This document shows, piece by piece, positions 38,639-48,206 of a DNA stretch of 64,000 nt. Source of the DNA: Streptomyces hyaluromycini (GTDB lineage Bacteria; Actinomycetota; Actinomycetes; Streptomycetales; Streptomycetaceae); NCBI RefSeq assembly GCF_002217755.1, contig NZ_BCFL01000031.1, positions 62,001 through 126,000 of the forward strand. The letters run 5' to 3'. The notes beneath the pieces were generated by a model. It was not told where the DNA came from. It searched no databases and was given only the letters and a program-made list of their open reading frames with translations. Each line of letters opens with the position of its first letter. The first letter of the stretch is position 1. The position numbers were made by a program, and so were the translations under genes.

Positions 38639-40396
38639 TCAGCTCCGCACTGCGCGGGCCGCGAGCAGCGCGATGTCGTCCTCCGACCCGGTGGCGAGGT
38701 GCGCGAGGACCGTGTCGAGGATCTTGTCGAGCGGGTCGGTGGGGCACAGCGACAGTCCCGTGAGCCGTGCCAGGCCGCGGTCGATGTCCTCGCCGCGGCG
38801 CTCCACCAGCCCGTCCGTGTAGAGCAGCAGCACACCGCCGCGTTCCGGGGTGACGCGCTGTTCGTACCGGCCGAGCCCGCTGCCCAGCGGCGGGCCGACC
38901 GGCACCGGGACCAGCTGTATCTCGCCCTGCGGGGAGAGCCAGACCGGTGGCAGGTGGCCGGCGCTGGCGTAGGTGAGCGTGGCGACGTCCGAGTCGCCGA
39001 GCGCGAGGAAGCAGGTGGCCACCCGCTCGAAGCCGGAGTCGGCGACCATGCGGTCCGCGTGCTGGAGGATGCGGCGCGGCGACAGCCCCGCGAGGGCCAG
39101 GGCGCGCAGCGTCGAACGGTAGTGGCTCATCGCCACCGCCGCGTCCACGCCGTGGCCCATCACGTCGCCGATGACGAGCATCGTGCGGCCGTCGGGCAGC
39201 GCCAGCACGTCGTACCAGTCGCCGCCGATCATCGAGCCGTCGTCGGCGGGGCGGTAACGGGCGGTGGTCTCCACACCGGCGTGCTGCTGCAGCTGGCCGG
39301 GCTCGGCCAGCAGCGCCCGCTGCAGTTCCAGGGCCATGGTGTGCTCGCGTTCGAAGCGGACCGCGCGGTCCAGGGCGCGGGCGGCACGGGCGGCGAGTTC
39401 GCGGGCGACCGTGGCGTCCTCGTTCGAGAACGGCCCGGAGTCCCCGGCCCGGGCCAGCAGCAGGATGCCGAGCACCCGGCCGTCCGAGACCAGGGGGGCG
39501 AGGAGCACCGAGTGGACGCGGGCGGTCAGACACGCCCGGGCCGGCGGCCAGCGCGGGATCAGCGACCGCCACTGCGCCGCGGTGATCGCGTTGCGCTGCC
39601 AGATCCGGCCCGCCGCCAGGTTCTGCCGGTTCCCGGTGCCCCGCGGCCAGCCGACCAGCTCACCGCGCGCGTCGAGCGCGGCGAGGCCGGTGACCAGCCC
39701 AGGACGGGTGGCGTACGCCGCGAGCCGGGTAGGCGCCCGCCGCGCCGACGCCGTGTCCGGCGGACTGAGCTCCACCCCGGCCGCGTCCGCCAGCTCCGGT
39801 ACGACGAACTCCGCCAGCTCCCGGCAGGTCCCGGCGACATCGGTGCCGGTGCCGATCCGGGACGCGGCCGCGTCCAGCAGCGCCAGCCGCCGGTGGGCGC
39901 GCTCCAGCTCGTAGACGTACTGCTGTGGCTCACTGATCTCCAGGCCCACCGCGGCGACTCCCACGACCTTGCCCGTGCTGTCCACGAGCCGGTGGTACAC
40001 GCACCGCCACTCCCGGACCTGGTACGGCGAGTCCACCCAGGTCCGCCCGGTGACGATGGCCTCGCGCGGCCGTCCGTCGTGGATGACGTCGAGGAGCACC
40101 TGGTCGGGCCGCTGGATGTGCGGCAGCACCTCGCGCTGGGTGCGGCCGAGGTACGCGGCGGCGGGCAGGCCCGTCATCCGGGCCATGTGCGGATTGACGT
40201 AGATGTAGCGCAGACCGGTGTCGAGGACGGCGAAACCGACGGCCGCGTCCTCGACGATGCCGCGCAGCAGATCGATGTAGCCGATGTCGACGGGGCGCGC
40301 GCCCGCCGGTGCCGGTGCCGGAGGGGATGCCGGTGTGCCCCGGGCGACCGGTGGAGCCGGTGCGGCCGGCCGTCGTGAGGAGGTGTCCCTGTCCAC
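38639..40396 (-). CDS. PAS-GAF-SpoIIE (PP2C) phosphatase
   Basis: 585 aa. Pro/Ala-rich N-terminus, PAS domain (~40-160: GFAVLDTGLRYIYVNPHMAR), GAF domain (~170-340), and C-terminal PP2C/SpoIIE domain with GGDWYDVLALPDGRTMLVIG, DVMGHGVDAAVAMS and EDDIALLAARA, keeping the metal-binding aspartates. Such proteins are the partner-switch phosphatases that act on anti-anti-sigma factors in Streptomyces; the sensor domains suggest redox or small-molecule input. GTG start with GAGGAGG. Soluble; no membrane helices. Confidence 0.9.
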   Translation of the reverse strand: MDRDTSSRRPAAPAPPVARGTPASPPAPAPAGARPVDIGYIDLLRGIVEDAAVGFAVLDTGLRYIYVNPHMARMTGLPAAAYLGRTQREVLPHIQRPDQVLLDVIHDGRPREAIVTGRTWVDSPYQVREWRCVYHRLVDSTGKVVGVAAVGLEISEPQQYVYELERAHRRLALLDAAASRIGTGTDVAGTCRELAEFVVPELADAAGVELSPPDTASARRAPTRLAAYATRPGLVTGLAALDARGELVGWPRGTGNRQNLAAGRIWQRNAITAAQWRSLIPRWPPARACLTARVHSVLLAPLVSDGRVLGILLLARAGDSGPFSNEDATVARELAARAARALDRAVRFEREHTMALELQRALLAEPGQLQQHAGVETTARYRPADDGSMIGGDWYDVLALPDGRTMLVIGDVMGHGVDAAVAMSHYRSTLRALALAGLSPRRILQHADRMVADSGFERVATCFLALGDSDVATLTYASAGHLPPVWLSPQGEIQLVPVPVGPPLGSGLGRYEQRVTPERGGVLLLYTDGLVERRGEDIDRGLARLTGLSLCPTDPLDKILDTVLAHLATGSEDDIALLAARAVRS

Positions 40397-40462
40397 CCGG
40401 TCCTCCTCGCCTGCCCCCTCCCTCGGCCGCCCTCATCGTGCACCAGGTCCCGGCACGGCGCA

Positions 40463-40514
40463 TCCCGGGACCGGTCCGGGCTGCCGTGCGGGGTGTCCCG
40501 GGACCGGTCCGGGC
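40463..40514. repeat. Two direct 19-bp repeats, 33-bp period
   Basis: TCCCGGGACCGGTCCGGGC at 40463-40481 and 40496-40514, each holding the palindrome GGACCGGTCC. About three helical turns apart, in the region between the phosphatase and nitrate reductase genes; possible regulator sites. Confidence 0.75.
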
Positions 40515-40634
40515 GGCCGCGCGTGGCATCCGCCGGGCATCCTGGGACCGTACCGGCCGGCATCTCGGACGGCTTCGCTCACAGCGCACGGAGCGGGTCT
40601 GTGCGGCGGCCTTAACCCCCGTTGATCAGGAGCG

Positions 40635-40651
40635 GTGACGCCGACGTAATC
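40635..40651 (+). promoter_or_regulatory. GlnR-box-like element
   Basis: GTGAC, 6 bp, GTAATC: similar to the actinobacterial GlnR site pattern (gTnAC-N6-GnAAC) with mismatches in the second half. It is 25 bp upstream of the nitrate reductase start, where nitrogen control of an assimilatory enzyme would be expected. Confidence 0.4.
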
Positions 40652-40675
40652 AGCCGTACCTACGGTCGGAGTCGG

Positions 40676-43600
40676 ATGGAAGAGGCTGACCAGCAGGAAC
40701 AGGGGGCGCCCGTGGCCGCGCCGGACTCGCGCAGCACCGACACCGGCAGGGTGCGGACCGTCTGCTCGTACTGCGGGGTCGGCTGCGGCATGGTCCTCGA
40801 CATCGGCAGCGGCCCGGACGGCCGCCGTACCGTCCTGAAGGCCTCCGGCGACAAGGAGCACCCGGCGAACTTCGGCAGGCTGTGCACGAAGGGCGCCACC
40901 ACCGCCGACATGCTCGCCGCGCCCGGCCGTCTGACCACCGCCCTGCTGCGGCCCGAGCGGGGCGAGGAGGCGGTGCCGTCGGCCGTGGACGCGGCGGTCG
41001 CCGAGACCGCGCGTCGGCTGCGCGCGATCGTCGACGAGCACGGCCCGGACGCGGTCGCCCTCTACGTCTCCGGCCAGATGAGCCTGGAGGCCCAGTACCT
41101 CGCCAACAAGCTCACCAAGGGCTGGCTCCGCACCAACAACATCGAGTCCAACTCCCGGCTGTGCATGGCCAGCGCCGGCACCGGCTACAAGCTCTCCCTC
41201 GGCGCCGACGGCCCGCCCGGTTCGTACCAGGACCTGGACAAGGCGGACGTGTTCCTGGTCATCGGCGCCAACATGGCCGACTGCCACCCCATCCTCTTCC
41301 TGCGTCTGATGGACCGGGTGAAGGCGGGCGCGAAACTGATCGTCGTCGACCCGCGCCGCACCGCCACCGCCGCGAAGGCCGACCTGTTCCTCCAGGTCAA
41401 ACCCGGCACCGACCTCGCCCTCCTCAACGGCCTGCTGCACCTGCTGTACGAGAACGGCCACACCGACCCCGACTTCGTCGCCGCGTACACCGAGGGCTGG
41501 GAGGCGATGCCGGAGTTCCTCGCCGACTACCCGCCCGCCGCCGTCGCCGAGATCACCGGGATCCCCGAGGCCGACCTGCGCGCGGCCGCCCGGCTGATCG
41601 GCGAGGCAGGGGAGTGGACCAGCTGCTGGACCATGGGCCTCAACCAGTCCACGCACGGCACCTGGAACACCAACGCGCTGGTCAACCTGCACCTCGCCAC
41701 CGGGAAGATCTGCCGCCCCGGCAGCGGCCCGCTCTCCCTCACCGGGCAGCCCAACGCCATGGGCGGCCGGGAGATGGGCTACATGGGACCGGGGCTGCCC
41801 GGCCAGCGGTCGGTCCTCGTCGACGCCGACCGCGCCTTCGTCGAGGGGCAGTGGGGGCTGGAGCCCGGCACGATCCGCGCCGACGGCGTCGGCAAGGGCA
41901 CCGTCGAGATGTTCCAGAAGATGGCCGACGGCGAGATCAAGGCCTGCTGGATCATCTGCACCAACCCGGTCGCCTCCGTCGGCAACCGCAAGACGGTCAT
42001 CGAGGGTCTTGAGGCCGCCGAGTTCGTCGTCACCCAGGACGTCTTCACCGACACCGAGACCAACGCCTACGCCGACGTCGTCCTGCCCGCGGCCCTGTGG
42101 ACCGAGACCGAGGGCGTCCTCATCAACAGCGAGCGCAACCTCACCCTCGCCCGTCCCGCCGCCGACCCGCCCGGCGAGGCCACCGCCGACTGGCGGCTGA
42201 TCGCCGGCGTCGCCCGCGCGATGGGCTTCGAGGACGGCTTCACCTACGACAGCGCGGAGGAGATCTTCGAGGAGATCAAGTGCTTCCACAACCCGCAGAC
42301 CGGTTACGACCTGCGAGGCGTGACCTACGACCGGCTGCGCGCCACCCCCGTCCAGTGGCCGGCCGCCACCGCCGACGGCCCCGACCGCAACCCCGTCCGC
42401 TACGTCGGCGCCGACGGCTCCCTCACCTTCGCCACCGCCTCCGGACGCGCCGTCTTCCATGCCCGGCCGCACGTGGACCCCGCCGAGATGCCGGACGACG
42501 ACTACCCGTTCGTCCTGAACACCGGCCGCCTCCAGCACCAGTGGCACACCCTGACCAAGACCGCGAAGGTCGCGAAGCTGAACAAGCTCAACCCCGGCCC
42601 GTTCGTCGAGGTCCACCCCGAGGACGCGGCCGCGCTCGGGCTCGCCGACGGCGACTCCGTGGAGGTCGCCTCGCGGCGCGGCCGGGCGGTCCTGCCGGCG
42701 GTCGTCACGGACCGGGTGCTGCCGGGGTCCTGCTTCGCGCCGTTCCACTGGAACGACCTGTTCGGCGAGTACCTCAGTGTCAACGCGGTGACCAGCGACG
42801 CGGTCGACCCGCTGTCCTTCCAGCCCGAGCTGAAGGTGTGCGCGGTGTCGCTGACCAAGGTGGCCACGCCGGTGAGCGTGCAGGTGCCGGGGAGCGAGCG
42901 GACCCCGGCCGCCGCCGTCGTACCCGCTGTCACCGGGGCCGTACCCGCTGCCACCGCCGTCGTACCCGCTGCCGCCGTCGTCGCGCCCACGGCCGTGCTG
43001 CCCTCCGCCGCGGCCGTGTTCGGCCTCGACCCGGCGCCGCCGCCGGTCCTCACCGGTCGCGAACGCCAGTACCTGGTCGGCTTCCTCGCCGGTATCCCGG
43101 TCGGCGCCCCGGGCGTCCCCGTGCTGCCGCCGGACGCGCCGTTCAGCCCCGAGCACGCCCTGTGGGTCAACGGCACCCTCGCCGGCATGTACTCCCGCTC
43201 CGCCGCGGCCCCGGTCACCGCGCCGGCGTCGGTGCCGGTGTCGCCGACCCGTCAGGTGGTGGTCCTCTGGGCCTCGCAGACCGGCAACGCCGAGGACTTC
43301 GCCGCCGCCACCGCCGAGCGCCTCACCGCGGGCGGCCACGCGGCCTCCCTCGTCGCCATGGACGAGGCCGACCCGGCCGCCCTGCCCACGGGCGCCGACC
43401 TGCTCCTGATCACCAGCACCTTCGGCGACGGCGACGCCCCCGACAACGGCGCCGGCTTCTGGGACGGCCTCGCCGCCCTCGACGCCGGGCGCCTCGAAGG
43501 CCGCCGGTACGCCGTGCTGGCCTTCGGCGACTCCACCTACGACGACTTCTGCGGGCACGGGCGGCGCCTGGACAGCCGGATGGACGAACTCGGCGCGGTC

Positions 43601-44881
43601 CGGCTCGCGCCGCGCTCCGACTGCGAACCGGACTACGAGACGGAGGCGGAGGCCTGGCTCGACCAGGTGCTCACCGCTCTCAAGGACGGGGCCGAGGCGG
43701 CGGCCACCCCCGCGTCCGCCCGCCCCGCGTCCGCCAGCCCCGCTCCGGTCACCTCACGGCGCCCCGCCCCCGTCACCGCCCGGCTCGTCGGCAACCGGCT
43801 GCTCAGCCTGCCCGGCGCGGGCAAGGAGGTCCGCCGCTTCACCTTCGACAGCCGGGACAGCGAGACCCCGCTGGTCTACGAGGCGGGCGACGCGCTCGGC
43901 GTCCGTCCTCTCAACTCCCGTGCTCTGGTGGCGGAATGGCTGACCGTCACCGGCCTCGACGCCACAACCGGCGTGGAGATCAACGGAGTCGGTGAAGTCC
44001 CCCTCGCCGAAGCCCTCTCCCGCCATCTGGACATCACCCGCGTCACCCCGGACCTGCTCCGCTTCGCCGCCGAACGCACCCGTGACCCGCGTGAGTTGCG
44101 GAAACTGCTGCGCCCCGACAACAAGGACGAGCTGGCCAAGTGGTCCTGGGGCCGGCAGGCGGTCGACGTCGTCACCGAGTTCGGGATCCGCGCCGACGCC
44201 GGCGCATGGGCGGGAGTCCTCGGCAGGCTGCAGCCGCGCCTGTACTCCATCTCGTCCAGCCCGCTCAGCGACCCCCACCAGGTCTCGCTCACCGTCTCCG
44301 TCGTCCGCTACGAGAACCTGCACGGCACGTCCCGGCAGGGCGTCTGCTCCCCGTTCCTCGCCGACGCCGACCCAGGCACACCGGTCCCGGTGCACGTCCA
44401 GCGCTCCCCGCACTTCCGCCCGCCCGCCGACCCGTCGACCCCCATGGTCATGGTCGGCCCCGGCACCGGGGTGGCGCCGTTCGTCGGCTTCCTGGAGGAG
44501 CGCCGAGCCCGCGGCCACCGCGCCCCCAACTGGCTGTTCTTCGGCGAACAGCACCGGGCCACCGACTTCTACTACGAGGAGGAGCTCACCGCCCTGCTCG
44601 CCGAGGGCACCCTGAGCCGCCTCGACACCGCCTTCTCCCGCGACCAGCGTGCCAAGGTCTACGTCCAGGACCGGATGCGCGAACACGGCCCGCTGCTGTG
44701 GTCCTGGCTCCAGGACGGCGCCCACTTCTACGTCTGCGGCGACGCCTCCCGGATGGCCAAGGACGTCGACCGGGCCCTGAAGGACATCGCCGTCGTGCAC
44801 GGCGGACTGACCGAGGACGAGGCGACGGTGTACGTCAAGCAGCTGGCCGCGGACCGGCGTTACGTCCGGGACGTCTACTGA
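40676..44881 (+). CDS. Fused assimilatory nitrate reductase / sulfite-reductase-type flavoprotein
   Basis: 1,401 aa. Residues ~20-750: molybdopterin oxidoreductase with N-terminal [4Fe-4S] cysteines CSYCGVGCG and the fourth in NFGRLCTKGA, catalytic-domain motifs SNSRLCMASAGTGYK and LTGQPNAMGGREMGY, and a MopB C-terminal domain (TGRLQHQWHTLTKT). An Ala/Pro/Val linker follows, then a flavodoxin FMN domain (VVLWASQTGNAEDFAAATAE), and a CysJ-like FAD/NADPH module (LYSISSSPLSDPHQ, MVMVGPGTGVAPFVGFLEE, FYVCGDASRMAKDV). The chain could pass electrons from NADPH to nitrate without a separate reductase. This fusion is known in actinobacteria. Start 40676 has GGAG 5 nt upstream; an upstream ATA/ATC-type start is less likely. 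Confidence 0.93.
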   Translation: MEEADQQEQGAPVAAPDSRSTDTGRVRTVCSYCGVGCGMVLDIGSGPDGRRTVLKASGDKEHPANFGRLCTKGATTADMLAAPGRLTTALLRPERGEEAVPSAVDAAVAETARRLRAIVDEHGPDAVALYVSGQMSLEAQYLANKLTKGWLRTNNIESNSRLCMASAGTGYKLSLGADGPPGSYQDLDKADVFLVIGANMADCHPILFLRLMDRVKAGAKLIVVDPRRTATAAKADLFLQVKPGTDLALLNGLLHLLYENGHTDPDFVAAYTEGWEAMPEFLADYPPAAVAEITGIPEADLRAAARLIGEAGEWTSCWTMGLNQSTHGTWNTNALVNLHLATGKICRPGSGPLSLTGQPNAMGGREMGYMGPGLPGQRSVLVDADRAFVEGQWGLEPGTIRADGVGKGTVEMFQKMADGEIKACWIICTNPVASVGNRKTVIEGLEAAEFVVTQDVFTDTETNAYADVVLPAALWTETEGVLINSERNLTLARPAADPPGEATADWRLIAGVARAMGFEDGFTYDSAEEIFEEIKCFHNPQTGYDLRGVTYDRLRATPVQWPAATADGPDRNPVRYVGADGSLTFATASGRAVFHARPHVDPAEMPDDDYPFVLNTGRLQHQWHTLTKTAKVAKLNKLNPGPFVEVHPEDAAALGLADGDSVEVASRRGRAVLPAVVTDRVLPGSCFAPFHWNDLFGEYLSVNAVTSDAVDPLSFQPELKVCAVSLTKVATPVSVQVPGSERTPAAAVVPAVTGAVPAATAVVPAAAVVAPTAVLPSAAAVFGLDPAPPPVLTGRERQYLVGFLAGIPVGAPGVPVLPPDAPFSPEHALWVNGTLAGMYSRSAAAPVTAPASVPVSPTRQVVVLWASQTGNAEDFAAATAERLTAGGHAASLVAMDEADPAALPTGADLLLITSTFGDGDAPDNGAGFWDGLAALDAGRLEGRRYAVLAFGDSTYDDFCGHGRRLDSRMDELGAVRLAPRSDCEPDYETEAEAWLDQVLTALKDGAEAAATPASARPASASPAPVTSRRPAPVTARLVGNRLLSLPGAGKEVRRFTFDSRDSETPLVYEAGDALGVRPLNSRALVAEWLTVTGLDATTGVEINGVGEVPLAEALSRHLDITRVTPDLLRFAAERTRDPRELRKLLRPDNKDELAKWSWGRQAVDVVTEFGIRADAGAWAGVLGRLQPRLYSISSSPLSDPHQVSLTVSVVRYENLHGTSRQGVCSPFLADADPGTPVPVHVQRSPHFRPPADPSTPMVMVGPGTGVAPFVGFLEERRARGHRAPNWLFFGEQHRATDFYYEEELTALLAEGTLSRLDTAFSRDQRAKVYVQDRMREHGPLLWSWLQDGAHFYVCGDASRMAKDVDRALKDIAVVHGGLTEDEATVYVKQLAADRRYVRDVY

Positions 44882-44896
44882 CCCTCTGCCGGCCCG

Positions 44897-45943
44897 CTAC
44901 TGACTTTCCATCAGGTGGCGCATGGTGAGGGCGAGTTGCAGCCGGAACCGGCCCTGCGGGGTGCGCACCGACCAGCCCAGCAGATGCTCGGCGTGCGTCA
45001 GCCGGTCCTGGAGCGTGGAATGGTGGACGTTGATGTCGGCGGCCGCCGCCCGCAGACTCGCCGTCGAAGCGACCGCGTGCAGCGTGCGCAGCATCCAGGG
45101 CGCGTCCGCCGCGGCGGCCTGGACGGCACGGACGTCCGGCGCCGGTTCCGCACCGGGTACGACGAGTTCGGCGAGGAGCGCGACCCCGCCCAGCTCGTCG
45201 GCGCGCACGACGGGCGGGCCGCCCGGCTCCGGTGCGCCGCCGGCGGAGGTGAACCGCAGCGCGGTGCGGGCCGCCGACCAGGACCGGGGGAGGTCGGCGA
45301 CGGCCACGGCCGGGCCCACGCCCGCGCGTTCCGCCGACGGCCTCGGTGGCGGTACGGGGGGTGGCCCGTCCGTCACGACCCGGGGCGGGCCGCCGGCCAC
45401 CGCCACCGCCCGGAACCGCGCCGCCGGGTCGGCGGTGTCCAGGCCCAGCCGACGGGCCGCGTGCAGCCGGGCCGGCAGCGGGGCGTCGGCGTCCAGGACC
45501 GTCTCGACCAGTGCGGGGTCGTCCGACGGCGGCCCCGGGGCCCGCCCCCGGGTGCGGTCGAGCACGGATCGTACGGCCGCCGAGGCCCGCTCCAGGATCA
45601 CCGCGTCGACGACACTGGGACCGTCGGCCCCGGCCCGCTCCAGCCACAGTGCCGGCGGCCCGCCCGGCAGCAGCGGCGCGCACGGCCAGTCGGGCCCGGG
45701 CGTGCCCATGGCGTCCAGCCGCCGTCCGTCCGGCTCCACCCGCAGCCGGACCCGCCGCTCCTCGTCGACCAGCCGCGCCGGACACCCGGCGAGCACGGCG
45801 GCCCCGCGCACCAGCGCCTCCAGACCGGCCCGGGTCTCGGCCAGCCGGTCGAAGTAGGCGATGACCGCGACGGCGGCCCCGGCATCCGGGTCCACCGCGG
45901 CCAGCCGCCCCGCCAGCTCTTTCATACAGCCATGATGCGCCAT
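44897..45943 (-). CDS. PucR-type HTH regulator
   Basis: 348 aa. The C-terminal PucR_HTH_30 domain is clear: DAPWMLRTLHAVASTASLRA, ADINVHHSTLQDRLTHAEHL and GWSVRTPQGRFRLQLALTM. The N-terminal two thirds is a poorly conserved Ala/Pro-rich sensor. Starts at 45943 or 45925 (MKELAGRL) are both possible and neither has a good ribosome binding site. Divergent from the molybdenum hydroxylase genes, which suggests it regulates them, as PucR-type proteins do for purine and other N-heterocycle pathways. Confidence 0.8.
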   Translation of the reverse strand: MAHHGCMKELAGRLAAVDPDAGAAVAVIAYFDRLAETRAGLEALVRGAAVLAGCPARLVDEERRVRLRVEPDGRRLDAMGTPGPDWPCAPLLPGGPPALWLERAGADGPSVVDAVILERASAAVRSVLDRTRGRAPGPPSDDPALVETVLDADAPLPARLHAARRLGLDTADPAARFRAVAVAGGPPRVVTDGPPPVPPPRPSAERAGVGPAVAVADLPRSWSAARTALRFTSAGGAPEPGGPPVVRADELGGVALLAELVVPGAEPAPDVRAVQAAAADAPWMLRTLHAVASTASLRAAAADINVHHSTLQDRLTHAEHLLGWSVRTPQGRFRLQLALTMRHLMESQ

Positions 45944-46065
45944 CCGGCCGTACGGCGAGGAGAGCCCGGCACGGCAGGCAACCCCCGCACCCGCCCGCCC
46001 CTCCTAGGTGTCGAGACACGGCGGCACACAGCGCCGGCACACGAACCGACCGACAGGAGCCCCGC

Positions 46066-48174
46066 TTGGACCGCAACGAGCCCCCGCGGGCCGCCGCCGG
46101 ACCGTCCCGCCGGAGATTCATGGTGTACACGGTGGCCGCGGCCACCCTCACGGTCGCCGCCCCGCTCGGCTGCGACACCCCACGGGCCGACGGCGCCACC
46201 GCGGCCCCGGGCGTCCTGGTCACCGGCACCGACGAGGAGATGCTCGTCCTGGAGGTCACCGCCGACAACGAGGTCGTCGTACGGCTGCCCCGGGTCGAGG
46301 TCGGCCAGGGCATCACGACCGCCGTCGCCATGATGATCGCCGAGGAGCTGGACGCCCGCCTCGCCGACGTGCGGATCCCGCTCGCCGACGCCCGCAGCAA
46401 GGGCAACCAGTACACCGGCGGCTCCAGCTCGGTCAGTTCGCTCTACGGCCCGGCCCGGCAGCTCGCCGCCACCGCGCGCGCCCGGCTGGTGACCGCGGCC
46501 GCCCGCCGCTGGCGGCTCCCCGCGCGCACCCTGCGCACCTGGAACACCCAGGTCGTGGCCCCCGACGGCCGGACGGCCACCTTCGGCTCCCTCACCGCGA
46601 GCGCCGCCCGGATCCGCACCCCGGACGTGTCCAGCAGGCCCAAGCCGGCCTCCCGGCACCGGGTGATCGGGAAGCCGACGACCAGGATCGACGCCCGGGA
46701 CATCGTCACCGGCGCCGCGAAGTACGCCGGTGACCTGGCGGTGGCCGGTGCGAAGCCGACCGTGGTGGCCCGGCCGCCGACCCTGCGCGGCAGACTGGTC
46801 TCCCTCGACGACACGGCGGCCCGCGCCCTGCCCGGCGTCCACGCGGTGGTGAGGATCCCGGGCGGGGTCGCCGTCGTGGCGGACACCTTCCACCACGCCT
46901 TCCAGGCCCGGGACGCGCTCAGGATCACCTGGGCGGACGGCCCGCTGGTGCCCCTGTCCGACAAGGAGATCCGCTCCCGGCTGCGGGCCGCGGTGCCCCG
47001 GTTCGGCACCCCGCCGCGCGGATCCACGCAGATCGAGGGCGAGTTCGCGTTCGCGTTCGTCAGCCATGCCCCGATGGAGGTGCTCACGGCCGTCGCCGAC
47101 GTCCGCGCCGACCGGGCCGAGCTGTGGTTCGCCACCCAGACCCCGATGGACGCCCGCGAGACCGTCGCCGACCTGCTGGGGCTCTCGAAGACCGCGGTGC
47201 GGGTCCATGTGATGCGCGGGGGCGGCTCGTTCGGGCGGCGGCTCAATTTCGACCAGGCGATCGAGGCGGTGCTCGTCTCCAAGGCGGCCCACCGGCCGGT
47301 GAAGCTGATGTGGAGCCGCAACGACGACATCCGGCACGGCAGGATGCGCCCCGCCGACCACCACCGGATCCGGGCCAGCGTCGCCGGGGGCCGGGTGGTG
47401 GCCTTCCAGCACATGTCGGCCTCGGTGGGGGAGTCCTCCGACGAGCAGGGCCTGACCGCGAAGTCCGGTGCGGTACGGCCGTTGCCCAGCGACAGCGGGC
47501 TGTACAACTTCGGCCGGGTGGGCGGCGATTCGGGCGGCATCGAACTGCCGATACCGCTCGGCGCCTGGCGCTCGGTGGACTCCGGGACCATGCGCACGGC
47601 GGAGGAGATCGTCGTCGACGACATCGCCCGCGCACTGGGCCGGGACCCGGTCGCCTTCCGCCGTACCACCCTGCGCAGCAAGACGGTGAAGGCCGTCCTC
47701 GCCAAGGCGGCCGCCGCCGGGCACTGGGGGCGCCGGATGCCGGCGGGCACCGCCCAGGGCGTCGCCGTCCACGAGGAGTACGGGTCCGCCGTCGCCTGCC
47801 TGGCCGAGATCGACGCCACCGACCCGAAGAACCCCCGGGTCACCAAGGTGGTGATGGCCGCCGACGTCGGTACGGCCGTCAACCCGCGCGGGCTTGAGGC
47901 GCAGCTCATGGGCACCGCCGTGGACGGGATCTCCACCGTGCTGCGCGCCGGGCTGCACATCGACCGGGGCGCGGTCCGCGAGGGCAGCTTCGCCGACTTC
48001 CACTACGCCCGCCAGCGGCATGCCCCGCTGGTGATCGAGGCCCACGTCATCAAGTCCGGCGGGGAACCGGGCGGTGCCGGCGAACTCGGCGTCCCCGCGG
48101 CGGCGGGCGCGGTCGCCAACGCGTACGCCCGCGCCACCGGCCGCAAGCCCCGCAGCTTCCCCCTCGACTTCTGA
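46066..48174 (+). CDS. Molybdenum hydroxylase large subunit (IorB-like)
   Basis: 702 aa. Tat signal RRRFMVYTVAAATLTVAAPL, then two aldehyde-oxidase/xanthine-dehydrogenase molybdopterin domains: EVGQGITTAVAMMIAEEL, SHAPMEVLTAV, MRGGGSFGRRL, and the C-terminal GGAGELGVPAAAGAVANAYA with the expected active-site Glu. Resembles isoquinoline 1-oxidoreductase beta subunits that hydroxylate N-heterocycles or aldehydes. TTG start with AGGAG at 8 nt. The [2Fe-2S] partner follows 32 bp on. No FAD subunit is present, as in IorAB. Confidence 0.9.
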   Translation: MDRNEPPRAAAGPSRRRFMVYTVAAATLTVAAPLGCDTPRADGATAAPGVLVTGTDEEMLVLEVTADNEVVVRLPRVEVGQGITTAVAMMIAEELDARLADVRIPLADARSKGNQYTGGSSSVSSLYGPARQLAATARARLVTAAARRWRLPARTLRTWNTQVVAPDGRTATFGSLTASAARIRTPDVSSRPKPASRHRVIGKPTTRIDARDIVTGAAKYAGDLAVAGAKPTVVARPPTLRGRLVSLDDTAARALPGVHAVVRIPGGVAVVADTFHHAFQARDALRITWADGPLVPLSDKEIRSRLRAAVPRFGTPPRGSTQIEGEFAFAFVSHAPMEVLTAVADVRADRAELWFATQTPMDARETVADLLGLSKTAVRVHVMRGGGSFGRRLNFDQAIEAVLVSKAAHRPVKLMWSRNDDIRHGRMRPADHHRIRASVAGGRVVAFQHMSASVGESSDEQGLTAKSGAVRPLPSDSGLYNFGRVGGDSGGIELPIPLGAWRSVDSGTMRTAEEIVVDDIARALGRDPVAFRRTTLRSKTVKAVLAKAAAAGHWGRRMPAGTAQGVAVHEEYGSAVACLAEIDATDPKNPRVTKVVMAADVGTAVNPRGLEAQLMGTAVDGISTVLRAGLHIDRGAVREGSFADFHYARQRHAPLVIEAHVIKSGGEPGGAGELGVPAAAGAVANAYARATGRKPRSFPLDF

Positions 48175-48206
48175 CCCACCGCCTCCCCAACTCCCAGAAG
48201 GCACCG

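Larger units (their letters stand above)
40397..40675. other. Nitrate reductase upstream region
   Basis: 279 bp between divergent genes. It contains two exact 19-bp direct repeats (40463-40481 and 40496-40514) with palindromic GGACCGGTCC cores, a looser third copy near 40540, and a GlnR-box-like element at 40635-40651. TACGGT at 40661-40666 could be a -10. Confidence 0.6.

Noticed and set aside
40433..43558. 1,041-residue minus-strand open frame
   Set aside because: Shadow of the nitrate reductase fusion; no motif and no ribosome binding site.
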